Shown: one piece after another, positions 53,170 through 60,829 of the stretch
Layout: every line of letters begins with the position of its first letter
How positions within the stretch are numbered: the first letter of the stretch is position 1
Notes under the pieces: generated by a model
What the model was told of the DNA's origin: nothing
What the model saw: the letters and a program-made list of their open reading frames with translations, nothing else
Database searches by the model: none
Translations under genes and position numbers: made by a program
From: Oscillospiraceae bacterium
GTDB lineage: Bacteria; Bacillota; Clostridia; Oscillospirales; CAG-272
Reading direction: 5' to 3'
DNA length: 64,000 bases
NCBI GenBank assembly: GCA_015065215.1
Contig: SVQT01000003.1
Coordinates: 1-64,000 of the forward strand

Positions 53170-54819
53170 TCAAAGGGTTTCAAGCATGGCATTGATACGG
53201 GCGATGACACGGTCGGCGCCCAGCACCTGCATAACAGCGTACATATCGGGCGAGTTGAGGCGACCGGTTACCGCTACACGCAGGAACATGCTGACATCGG
53301 CAATGCTACCGGCAAAGGCACCGGGATTTTCACGGTAAGCCTTCATGTCCGAGGCAAAGCCGAGGCTGTCAGCAATTGCCTTGATTTTCTCAAACCAGAG
53401 GTTGCTATCGTCAGAGGGATCAAAGGTTGCCTTAAAGCGATCCAGCACTGCCTTGATGTCGGCTTTTTTAAATTGGGCGGGATAAGCGTCGGTCACAGCA
53501 AACCAATCGTCATAGAAGAAGTCCAGATAAGGCTTGACGTCTGCCCATACCGCAAAATCCTTACGGGGCTTTTTGCCGCCGCGGCCAATAGCCAAAATGG
53601 CTTTCGCGTAAGCGGGATCGGCCGTCAGGTGATCGAAGAGATCTTTGTCATAGTCTTTGGCAAAAGAGACGACTTCTTCATAAACACGCTCGGCACTCAT
53701 ACGGGATATGACATTTTTAGAAACGTCACGCAGCTTTGCCTCGTCAAAAAGCGATCCGGCGGGGTTCATCTTTTTGTGAGAGAACTTGAAGCTGTCAACC
53801 GGAGCGTCGGGGTTGGCACGGCGCCAGTCTTCAAAGTTGGAGTTCAGTACCGTCATGAGATATTCGTAAACCGACTGTACCGGGAAGCCTGCGGCGCGGT
53901 AATAGGTCAAGGCCAATTCGGGATCCTTTCGCTTGGAAAGCTTTCGCTTGCTATCTCCATCCATTTTCATCAAAGGGCCGATATGGAGATACTTGGGGGG
54001 CTTGAAGCCAAGTGAACGGAAGAGCTGTAGATGGAAGGGGAGGGTTGGCAACCATTCGTCCCCACGAACCACGTGGGTGGTGCGCATCAAGTGATCGTCT
54101 ACCGCATGGGCAAAGTGATAGGTGGGGATGCCGTCAGATTTCAGCAAAACATGGTCAATATCGTTCTCGGTCAGCTCCAAATTGCCTTTGATCAGATCGG
54201 TGAACTTGATTTTGTTTTCGATTGATCCGGTAGAGCGGAAACGGAGTACATAGGGCATGCCGTTGGCAATGGCCTCTTTGATCTCTTCAATCGAACGGTC
54301 ACGCCAGATTGCCCATTTGCCAAAATAGCCGAAATTGGCCTTCTCCGCCTCTTGCCTGGCGTGAATGTCGGCAAGCTCCTCCTCGGTGCAAAAGCAAGGA
54401 TAAGCCTGGCCCTGCAAAACCAGCTGTTTTGCGTAAACATGGTAGATTTCTACACGTTGGCGTTGACGGTAAGGACCGTAATGGCCAGCGTCGCCATCTA
54501 TGGTGGCACCCTCGTCAAAGTTGATGTCGTAGTGCTTTAGTCCCTCGATCAGCGTCTGAACGGCACCGGGCACTTCACGCTTGGCGTCGGTATCCTCTAC
54601 GCGAAGGAAGAGCAAACCACCGGATTGGTGGCACATGCGCTCGGAGGTCAGGCCCTGTACCAGATTGCCCAGATGGACAAAGCCGGTAGGACTGGGAGCC
54701 ATGCGGGAGACCACTGCGCCTTCCGGAAGATTGCGGACGGGGAAGCGGGCTTCCATATCCTCGGGGGTCAGCGTTACATGCGGAAATAGCAACTCGGCAA
54801 GTGCGTTCGTGTCTAACAT
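53170..54819 (-). CDS. gltX: Glutamyl-tRNA synthetase
   Basis: 549 aa. HIGH motif in MAPSPTGFVHLGNLVQGL (~40-57) and KMSKS-like KRKLSKRKDPE (~300), with the bacterial GluRS C-terminal helical cage. The segment YPCFCTEEELADIHARQEAEK is typical of GluRS. The start MLDTNALAEL has only a weak GAGG site. It is 18 nt after the MBL gene and 30 nt before glnS; the four genes MBL-gltX-glnS-GDPD appear to be one operon. Confidence 0.95.
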   Translation of the reverse strand: MLDTNALAELLFPHVTLTPEDMEARFPVRNLPEGAVVSRMAPSPTGFVHLGNLVQGLTSERMCHQSGGLLFLRVEDTDAKREVPGAVQTLIEGLKHYDINFDEGATIDGDAGHYGPYRQRQRVEIYHVYAKQLVLQGQAYPCFCTEEELADIHARQEAEKANFGYFGKWAIWRDRSIEEIKEAIANGMPYVLRFRSTGSIENKIKFTDLIKGNLELTENDIDHVLLKSDGIPTYHFAHAVDDHLMRTTHVVRGDEWLPTLPFHLQLFRSLGFKPPKYLHIGPLMKMDGDSKRKLSKRKDPELALTYYRAAGFPVQSVYEYLMTVLNSNFEDWRRANPDAPVDSFKFSHKKMNPAGSLFDEAKLRDVSKNVISRMSAERVYEEVVSFAKDYDKDLFDHLTADPAYAKAILAIGRGGKKPRKDFAVWADVKPYLDFFYDDWFAVTDAYPAQFKKADIKAVLDRFKATFDPSDDSNLWFEKIKAIADSLGFASDMKAYRENPGAFAGSIADVSMFLRVAVTGRLNSPDMYAVMQVLGADRVIARINAMLETL

Positions 54820-54837
54820 TTTGATACCTCGAATCGT

Positions 54838-55443
54838 TTAAAATAGGCGATCAAGCGCCATACCCAGCGTGGTGCTTGGTCCGTGTCCCGGGTAGATTTT
54901 CATCTCTTTGGGCAGCTGAGATAGTCCCCGCAAGGAGGCCAGCAGTGCCTGCTCATTTCCGCCGTAAAGATCGGTTCGTCCATACCCCGCGGCAAAGATG
55001 GTATCGCCGGTAAAGGCAATATCCGCCGTCAGTAGCACACAGGAGCCTTTGGAGTGACCGGGGGTGTGCCGTACTGTCAGTGTGATTGAGCCGAAGGTTA
55101 ATTTGTCGCCATCGGCAAAGGTATGATCGGCGGGCAGCCAGCTTTTTTGGTGATTGAAAAATAGGGCGTAAGCGTTTTTGTGGCAGTCGGTCAGCATTTC
55201 CGCGTCTGCCTCGTGCAGATGAAGCGGAACGCCAAAGCGGGTACGCAATTGATCAGCGGATAGAATGTGATCAAAGTGCCCGTGTGTGCAGAGAATGGCC
55301 TTTAATGTGGCACGGTGCTCTTGCAAAGCGGCCTCAACGGCAGGGGTGGGTGCCGAACAGTCAATGAGCAAGGCATCCGGCCCATTCAAGAGCAAATAGC
55401 AAGACGAAGAAAAACCACCCGGATAGAGATTGATGATTTTCGT
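54838..55443 (-). CDS. MBL-fold hydrolase, glyoxalase II-like, with apparent ACG start
   Basis: About 201 aa. HGHFDHILS (HxHxDH type), HTPGHSKGSC, AFTGDTIFAAG and YPGHGPSTTLG match hydroxyacylglutathione-hydrolase-like MBL proteins. The natural N-terminus reads KIINLYPGGFSSSCYLL, but the codon where Met is expected is ACG, eight nt after GGAGG. In-frame GTG (55452) and TTG (55467) alternatives lie on or before that site and are badly spaced, and the ATG of the longer ORF lies inside the promoter. Either ACG is used, or the start was lost by a T-to-C change or sequencing error. First gene of the gltX-glnS operon. Confidence 0.8.
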   Translation of the reverse strand, partial: TKIINLYPGGFSSSCYLLLNGPDALLIDCSAPTPAVEAALQEHRATLKAILCTHGHFDHILSADQLRTRFGVPLHLHEADAEMLTDCHKNAYALFFNHQKSWLPADHTFADGDKLTFGSITLTVRHTPGHSKGSCVLLTADIAFTGDTIFAAGYGRTDLYGGNEQALLASLRGLSQLPKEMKIYPGHGPSTTLGMALDRLF

Positions 55444-55476
55444 TTCTCTCACCTCCGCGCTAATCAATACAAAGTA

Positions 55477-55505
55477 AGTATACCACATTCCCGCTGCTTT
55501 GTCTA
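55477..55505 (-). promoter_or_regulatory. Promoter of the MBL-gltX-glnS-GDPD operon
   Basis: Minus strand TAGACA, 17 nt, TATACT. Its position rules out the upstream starts proposed in the ORF track. Confidence 0.7.
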
Positions 55506-55546
55506 CCGTTTCCACCAAATATTATAATAAAAATGAAGGTATATCA

Positions 55547-55580
55547 AAAAATTCCTGCCGGCTTGCCGGCAGGAATTTTT
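55547..55580 (-). terminator. Terminator after the peptide-binding lipoprotein
   Basis: AAAAATTCCTGCCGGC/GCCGGCAGGAATTTTT with a two-base loop. Confidence 0.9.
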
Positions 55581-55592
55581 GGGAGTGGAATA

Positions 55593-57473
55593 TTACTCTT
55601 CCTCTTCTTCTTCCTCGATAACAACGAATTCGTCGCGGAGCGCAATGTTCCAATAGTTTTTCAACTTGACCTCAGTCAAAATTGAGCAGCAGTAGAAGGT
55701 GCTGTCCAGTTTGGAAATACCCTTTGCTTTTACGGTGGCATTTTGGTTATAAACGATCGGGATCACCGGCATCTCGTCCATCAGAATCGCTTCTGCCTCA
55801 TGCAATCGGTCGGCGCGAGCATTGAAATCTTCCGCGGCAAAGGCTTCTTCAATTTTGTTGTTGTAAGCCTCGCTGTCATAACCGATGATATGACCTTGCA
55901 GGTTGTAATCGGTATGGTTATATTTGTTGCCGGAGAAGGCCTTTGCGAACGGAGCCAGATAAGAGAAGGCATCGGGGGAGTAGGCGATCAAATCCAAGGC
56001 GATGGCCTCGACCACATGCTCGGTGGTTCCCTCGCTATCCTCGGTGGTGTAGATCAGATCGTCGATTGCGTCTTTATAGGGGTTGGAGAAAATGCCGGAA
56101 GGCTTTGCGACTTCGGGGGTGTCGGGATTGCTGTCATCGTCAACATAGTCGATGATTTCGAAAGGCGTCAGTATGTTCAGCGAAACGTTAAAGCCAAGCG
56201 ACGACCAAGCGGCTTTTACCAAATTTGCCATAGCGATATGATCTTCATCATAAGAAGCGACGGTGATCGAGAAGGAGTAGGAGCCGGGGGTCACGCCGGC
56301 AGTGGAAAGCAGTGTTTTGGCTTCATTGATGTTAGCGGTAGAAGCGATGTAGGATTCTGCCTTCGCGCGGAAGGTGGCCTTTTTGTCAGGTCTGTTACGC
56401 AAAGTGCAGGGCACCAAGCCGTCAGCGGCAATGGCATAAACCATTGCTTCAGCGATGGCAGAGCGGTCGATGGCAAGCGACAGCGCCTGTCTGACTTCTT
56501 TCTTGGCGAATAGCTTTTCGCCGTTGATCTCTGCGTTTTCGTTGAGATAATAAACATGCGTAGAAGCGGCATCGGTGACCTCAACCTCGTCCAGCGCGAA
56601 TTCGCCGCCCTGGCGCACCGCCAACGGGATACGGCCAAAGTAGTAAAGGGCGCCGGCCTCACTGCTGCCCAGCATAGCGAACTGCTCGGCAAGGTCAGTG
56701 GAGTAATCCACCACAATACGGTAGGGACGAACCCGCTTATCCAAGTCATCTTTGTTGCGGTCACGGTAGTAGTAGCTGTTACGCTCCAGGATGAACCCGT
56801 CTTTTTCGGTGTAGCTCATAGAACGAACCATGAAAGGACCGGTGGTAAAGATGGTTGTGCTTTTCTTGCCCCAGTCGGGATTGGCATCAATGATGTCGTC
56901 ACGCAGAGGGTAGAGAGCGGGACTGCAAAGAACCAATAGGAACTCATCCACGTCGATGGGGTGCTCAAAGGCGATCTCCAAGGTGGCATTATCAACAACG
57001 GTAACGCCCAGATGGCCTACCGAGTCATCCCCTGCCGCAATGGCACGGGCATTTTTGATGTCATACAGCATAGAGACAGCGGGGTGGGTAAAGTTAGGCG
57101 CCAGCAAACGAAGGAAAGCGTATTGCGCGTCGTTTGCGGTTACGGGAACACCGTCAGACCATTTGGTATCTTTTAAGGTCAGCTGTAGGATGTAATCGCC
57201 CTCTTCTTTGTCTTCGGTGTATTTGTATTTATCCACCAAACCCTTTTGGGGCTTGCCGTTTTCGTCGGCGTAGAAAAGGCCTTCAAACAAAAGGCTGACA
57301 AGCTGCAAGGTGGCCTCATTATCAAAGGCTTGCAAGGGATCCACGTCGTAAATTGGCTCGGTCAGATACATGCGGATATATGCGCCTTTATCCTCTTCGT
57401 TTTTGGCGCAACCGACCAGGCAGAGCAGAACGGTTGCCACGCAAAGGATCAGCGCTATCATTCGTTTCGTCAT
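55593..57473 (-). CDS. Family 5 extracellular peptide-binding lipoprotein
   Basis: 626 aa from ATGACGAAACG after AAGGAGG. Lipoprotein signal with lipobox LVGC (Cys22). SBP_bac_5 features include DPLQAFDNEATLQLVSLLFEGLFYAD, the LKDTKWSDGVPVTANDAQYAFLRLL segment (typical W-SDG-P-TA-DV motif) and the C-terminal MDEMPVIPIVYNQNATV. It would capture oligopeptides or similar ligands for an ABC importer, but no permease or ATPase genes are beside it. The C-terminus ends in seven Glu residues, which is unusual. Confidence 0.93.
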   Translation of the reverse strand: MTKRMIALILCVATVLLCLVGCAKNEEDKGAYIRMYLTEPIYDVDPLQAFDNEATLQLVSLLFEGLFYADENGKPQKGLVDKYKYTEDKEEGDYILQLTLKDTKWSDGVPVTANDAQYAFLRLLAPNFTHPAVSMLYDIKNARAIAAGDDSVGHLGVTVVDNATLEIAFEHPIDVDEFLLVLCSPALYPLRDDIIDANPDWGKKSTTIFTTGPFMVRSMSYTEKDGFILERNSYYYRDRNKDDLDKRVRPYRIVVDYSTDLAEQFAMLGSSEAGALYYFGRIPLAVRQGGEFALDEVEVTDAASTHVYYLNENAEINGEKLFAKKEVRQALSLAIDRSAIAEAMVYAIAADGLVPCTLRNRPDKKATFRAKAESYIASTANINEAKTLLSTAGVTPGSYSFSITVASYDEDHIAMANLVKAAWSSLGFNVSLNILTPFEIIDYVDDDSNPDTPEVAKPSGIFSNPYKDAIDDLIYTTEDSEGTTEHVVEAIALDLIAYSPDAFSYLAPFAKAFSGNKYNHTDYNLQGHIIGYDSEAYNNKIEEAFAAEDFNARADRLHEAEAILMDEMPVIPIVYNQNATVKAKGISKLDSTFYCCSILTEVKLKNYWNIALRDEFVVIEEEEEEE

Positions 57474-57541
57474 TTCGGTAATCCTCCTTGACTTGGTTGT
57501 TGAAAACACAGCATAATTTCAATGCCATTTTAACATTCCAT

Positions 57542-57570
57542 ATTATAACACAATCTGCGTTCGAATTCAA
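57542..57570 (-). promoter_or_regulatory. Promoter of the peptide-binding lipoprotein
   Basis: Minus strand TTGAAT, 17 nt, TATAAT, with a ~70-nt leader. Confidence 0.7.
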
Positions 57571-57641
57571 GCGTTCGGGCCAACAAAATAAAAAGGTTTG
57601 GACACTTGCACAATGTTTTGTGACAAAATTGGGCAGTTTAC

Positions 57642-57671
57642 ACATAGATGAGAGAAAAAAAGGGAATATAA
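57642..57671 (+). promoter_or_regulatory. Candidate sigma-F-type promoter of gpr
   Basis: ACATA, 15 nt, GGGAATATAA matches most positions of the sigma-F pattern, 31 nt upstream of gpr. gpr is a sigma-F and sigma-G gene in Bacillus. The match is imperfect in both boxes. Confidence 0.4.
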
Positions 57672-57702
57672 ATTTAAAACACACGTGAAGGGGAGGGCGT
57701 TT

Positions 57703-58605
57703 ATGGAAGAATTTGCGCGTAGCGATCTTGCCGCCGAGTGCGGCGGAGAGCGTGAGGGAGAGGGAATTCGGGTCAGAAAAAGCGAGAGCGGCGGCTGCCG
57801 CATTCTGCAAGTGCAGGTGCGCAGCAGTGAGGCGGCAAAACGGATCGGTAAGCCTGAAGGGTGCTATGTCACGCTGGATTGCGGTAACATCCGCATGTTA
57901 GAAGAGAATGAATTTGACCGCGTGCGGTGCGCCCTTTCAGTAGAGATCAGGGAGATGGCGGAGCGGATGTGCGGCAAACGGGTTGGCGGACAGTTTTCGG
58001 TTCTGGTAGCGGGTCTTGGTAACGCGGAAATCACTGCTGATGCCATTGGGCCTGAGACGGTACGCCGTATGGCGGTTACACGGCATTTGCGGCGCTTGGA
58101 TCACGCCCTGTTTTCCACGGTTGGGCTTTGTGAAATTTCGGCGCTTGTCCCCGGCGTTTTGGGACAAACCGGATTGGAAACGGTAGAGCTGGTGCGGGGG
58201 GCGGTGAAGGCGGCTTCGCCAGATTTGGTTGTGGCGGTGGACGCGCTTGCCTCTCGCTCAGTAGAGCGGTTGGCAACGACGGTGCAACTATCGGATACCG
58301 GCATTCACCCGGGCTCCGGCATCGGTAACAGCCGCAAGGCTCTGAATGCCGAAACGGTGGGTGTGCCGGTAATGGCGTTGGGTGTACCTACGGTTGTGGA
58401 TTCTTCTACCTTGGTATATGACGCGTTGCGTCGCGCAGGGTATGAGCCGCAGTATTTTTCGGGGGAGCTGCATCAAGCCTTAAAAGAGGGGAAGAATTTC
58501 TTTGTTTCCCCGAAAGAAATTGACCTGCTGGTCTCCTCGGTGGCGGTGCTGCTGGCGGGCGCATTGGAAAAGGCATTCACCGTTCGGGACGGCGAATTTT
58601 CCTAA
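57703..58605 (+). CDS. gpr: Germination protease (SASP endopeptidase)
   Basis: 300 aa from ATGGAAGAATTT after GGGGAGGG. Degrades SASPs in early germination. The N-terminal propeptide region has the typical FARSDLAAE. Core motifs: VLVAGLGNAEITADAIGPETV, LVPGVLGQTGLETVELVRG and VVAVDALASRSVERLATTVQLSDTGIHPGSGIGNSR. The SASP substrate gene is at 22514. Length slightly short but complete. Confidence 0.96.
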   Translation: MEEFARSDLAAECGGEREGEGIRVRKSESGGCRILQVQVRSSEAAKRIGKPEGCYVTLDCGNIRMLEENEFDRVRCALSVEIREMAERMCGKRVGGQFSVLVAGLGNAEITADAIGPETVRRMAVTRHLRRLDHALFSTVGLCEISALVPGVLGQTGLETVELVRGAVKAASPDLVVAVDALASRSVERLATTVQLSDTGIHPGSGIGNSRKALNAETVGVPVMALGVPTVVDSSTLVYDALRRAGYEPQYFSGELHQALKEGKNFFVSPKEIDLLVSSVAVLLAGALEKAFTVRDGEFS

Positions 58606-58690
58606 AAAGCTCCCTAACGGTATGAATTTTTGCGAAAAAGTATGATGCTCTATGATTGTTACGGGTACTTCCTGCTAAGGTGTATGCGCG

Positions 58691-58740
58691 CAAACAATAA
58701 CGGGCGCCGATGTAAAAACAGCGGCGCCCGTTATTGTTTG
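58691..58740. terminator. Bidirectional terminator between gpr and the ribbon-helix-helix gene
   Basis: CAAACAATAACGGGCGCCG pairs with CGGCGCCCGTTATTGTTTG around a 12-base loop. The right arm contains the stop codon of the minus-strand gene. Confidence 0.8.
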
Positions 58741-58904
58741 CCCTTGTCATTATCAAGACTGTTAAGAGCATATTCACAGCATTGAATGATGAGATTGTTC
58801 AATGATACTTGCTTTGCTTGAGCCAAAATCTCAAGTTGCTTCACAAGATCAACGGGCATACGAAAGGTTTTATTGATGTATTCCGTTTTTTTCACTTCAA
58901 ACAA
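58731..58904 (-). CDS. Ribbon-helix-helix (Arc/CopG-like) DNA-binding protein
   Basis: 57 aa from a TTG eight nt after AAGGAG (product FEVKKTEYINKTFRMPVDL...); earlier in-frame codons lack a ribosome site. YINKTFRMPVDLVKQLEILAQAKQVSLNNLIIQCCEYAL fits the beta-alpha-alpha RHH fold. RHH proteins act as dimeric repressors, often as antitoxins, but no toxin-sized partner is next to it on this strand. Function unknown. Confidence 0.8.
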   Translation of the reverse strand: MFEVKKTEYINKTFRMPVDLVKQLEILAQAKQVSLNNLIIQCCEYALNSLDNDKGKQ

Positions 58905-59005
58905 ATGGATCACTCCTTGCGTTTTATTTGACTCTATTGTACACAATTTTCACAAGAATAAATACACTATATTTTTACACTTTAATAATATGGTGTAAAT
59001 TGCAA

Positions 59006-59034
59006 TTGACAACAAGACAAAGATGTGATAAAAT
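59006..59034 (+). promoter_or_regulatory. Promoter of the micro-ORF unit
   Basis: TTGACA, 17 nt, TAAAAT, 29 nt before the micro-ORF start codon. Confidence 0.65.
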
Positions 59035-59063
59035 CAGCAAAAAAGCAAGGAAAGGAATGGATT

Positions 59064-59117
59064 ATGAAAGAGCCCAAGCTTGATAAACTGGGACGCGCGG
59101 TGATTCCTGTTACATAG
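59064..59117 (+). CDS. 17-residue micro-ORF with AbrB-like sequence
   Basis: ATG after AAAGGA; the product is MKEPKLDKLGRAVIPVT, then TAG. KLDKLGRAVIPVT is the first strand and turn of the AbrB/SpoVT swapped-hairpin fold, where full proteins continue with ~30 more residues. Promoter, ribosome site, ORF and strong terminator lie within ~150 bp, so it is a complete transcription unit. It could be the truncated remnant of an abrB-type gene, a real micropeptide or an expressed small RNA. Confidence 0.45.
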   Translation: MKEPKLDKLGRAVIPVT

Positions 59118-59157
59118 CAAAACCCCGTCAAACGGTGTGCGTTTGACGGGGTTTTGC
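59117..59157. terminator. Bidirectional terminator after the micro-ORF and the aminotransferase
   Basis: GCAAAACCCCGTCAAACG/CGTTTGACGGGGTTTTGC, an 18-bp perfect stem with a five-base loop. Confidence 0.93.
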
Positions 59158-60339
59158 TTATGCTTCCTGTTGCAGGGTTTTGACAAATTTTTCAATGCGG
59201 GAAAGTGCCTCGGTAATGTGCTTGACCGAGTAGGCATAGGATATGCGGGCAAAGCCCTCACCGCCCTGACCGAACGCGGTGCCCGGCACAATGGCGCAAC
59301 GCTGCTCGTAAAGCAAGCGGTTGCAAAACTCATCGCTGGAAAGTCCGAATTTGCGAAGATCAGGGAAGATGTAGAAAGCGCCCTCCGGCTCAAAGGAATC
59401 AATGCCAATTTTTTTCAGGCCCTCATAGATGTAACGGCGGCGGCGGTTGTATTCTTCTACCATCATCTGAATATCCTCGTCGCCGTTGCGCAATGCTTCC
59501 ACAGCCGCTAACTGACTGGTGGTGGGCGCGCACATGATGGCGTATTGATGGATTTTCAGCATTTGCTCGGTAATAGGATCGGGCGCGGCAAGAAATCCCA
59601 GTCGCCAACCGGTCATGGCGTAGGCTTTTGAAAAGCCGTTGACCAAAATAGTCCGCTCCCACATACCATCCAGTGTGGCGATCGAGGTGTGATTTTGACC
59701 GTAGGTCATTTCCGCGTAGATTTCATCTGCCAGAATGACGATGTTGGTATCACGCACAAGGGCGGCGAGCTCTTCTAATTCCGATTTGGTGAGAATGGCG
59801 CCTGTGGGATTGTTGGGGAAAGGCAGTACCAGCATTTTGGTGCGGGGGGTCATGGCGGCCTTCAGTGCCTTGGGGGTTAATTTGAATTTTTCTTCAAACT
59901 TTGTTTCCACAATGACAGGGACACCGCCCATCATGCGCACAATGGGCTCGTAGCATACAAAAGAGGGGGTGGGAATGATCACCTCGTCCCCGGCCTCAAT
60001 CACGGCACGGATGGCCAGATCAATGGCCTCACTGCCACCTACCGTTACAATGGTCTGGCTTGGTTTATAGCGCAAAGAAAAGCGGCGCTCCAGATAACGG
60101 GAAATTTCTAACTGTAGCTCGGTAAAGCCGGCGTTGGGGGAATAGTAGGTCTTACCTTTTTGCAGGCTTTCGATCCCCGCTTCACGGATGTGCCAGGGGG
60201 TTACAAAATCGGGTTGGCCGACGGTAAGCCCCACCACATCCTTCATGCTTTCGTCGTTGAGCAGATCAAAGAACTTCCGAATGCCGGATTTTTTTAGATC
60301 CACAACTGTTTTTGAAAGAACAGAACTATAATCTATCAT
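59158..60339 (-). CDS. Class I/II PLP-dependent aminotransferase
   Basis: 393 aa from the ATG that overlaps the stop of the upstream Lrp gene (TGATG). Fold-type I: TVGQPDFVTPWHIREAG, YSPNAGFTELQLEI, PNNPTGA and NGFSKAYAMTGWRLGF with the PLP-binding Lys. The C-terminal RISYAYSV has the substrate Arg. This subgroup contains aspartate and aromatic aminotransferases of the AspC/PatA kind; the exact amino acid is open. Coupling to an Lrp/AsnC regulator supports a role in amino-acid metabolism controlled by that regulator. Confidence 0.92.
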   Translation of the reverse strand: MIDYSSVLSKTVVDLKKSGIRKFFDLLNDESMKDVVGLTVGQPDFVTPWHIREAGIESLQKGKTYYSPNAGFTELQLEISRYLERRFSLRYKPSQTIVTVGGSEAIDLAIRAVIEAGDEVIIPTPSFVCYEPIVRMMGGVPVIVETKFEEKFKLTPKALKAAMTPRTKMLVLPFPNNPTGAILTKSELEELAALVRDTNIVILADEIYAEMTYGQNHTSIATLDGMWERTILVNGFSKAYAMTGWRLGFLAAPDPITEQMLKIHQYAIMCAPTTSQLAAVEALRNGDEDIQMMVEEYNRRRRYIYEGLKKIGIDSFEPEGAFYIFPDLRKFGLSSDEFCNRLLYEQRCAIVPGTAFGQGGEGFARISYAYSVKHITEALSRIEKFVKTLQQEA

Positions 60340-60815
60340 CAGTTGCAATTTCCTCTCTCATCTACGTCTACCACGCCGTAGATAACACCTTTGTCCTTGT
60401 ATTTGCGCAATACGAAGTGAGTGGCGGTGGAAATGACGTCCTCGATGGGTGCCAATTTCTGTGCCACGAAATAGGCGACCTCTTTCATCGTTTTGCCCTC
60501 GATCTGCACGGCAAGATCATAACCGCCGGACATGAGGTAAAGGCTTTGTACTTCGGGGTAACTGTAGATGCGCTCGGCAACGCGGTCAAAGCCACGGTCG
60601 CGCTGAGGGGTGATTTTGACCTCAATCAGAGCGCTGACATACTCGCGGTCGGTTTTGTCCCAGTCGATCATGGTTTTATAGCCCAAAATGATGCCATCCT
60701 GCTCATATTGCTTGATGAGCTTTTTGATGTCACCGACCTCCTTTTTGCACATAACGGCAAGCTGCTCGTGGGTCAGATTCGCGTTATCTTCCAATAGCTT
60801 CAAAATGGTATCCAT
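60339..60815 (-). CDS. Lrp/AsnC-family transcription regulator
   Basis: 158 aa from ATGGATACC after CGGAG. N-terminal HTH (LLEDNANLTHEQLAVMCKKEVGDIKKLIKQYEQDGII) and C-terminal RAM domain (SALIEVKITPQRDRGFDRVAERIYSYPEVQSLYLMSGGYDLAVQIEG). RAM domains bind small ligands such as amino acids and form octamers. Stop and start overlap with the aminotransferase gene, its probable target or partner. Confidence 0.93.
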   Translation of the reverse strand: MDTILKLLEDNANLTHEQLAVMCKKEVGDIKKLIKQYEQDGIILGYKTMIDWDKTDREYVSALIEVKITPQRDRGFDRVAERIYSYPEVQSLYLMSGGYDLAVQIEGKTMKEVAYFVAQKLAPIEDVISTATHFVLRKYKDKGVIYGVVDVDERGNCN

Positions 60816-60829
60816 TGCTTTTTCTCCGA

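Noticed and set aside
51577-54015. Two plus-strand ORFs of 350 and 330 residues
   Set aside because: Shadows of glnS and gltX, both with complete synthetase motifs on the minus strand.
55593-57473. A full oligopeptide ABC transporter operon
   Set aside because: Only the binding lipoprotein is present; neighbours are unrelated and separated by promoters and terminators.
58731-59117. Toxin-antitoxin pair (RHH protein plus micro-ORF)
   Set aside because: The genes are divergent, and the 17-residue ORF resembles an AbrB fragment, not a toxin.
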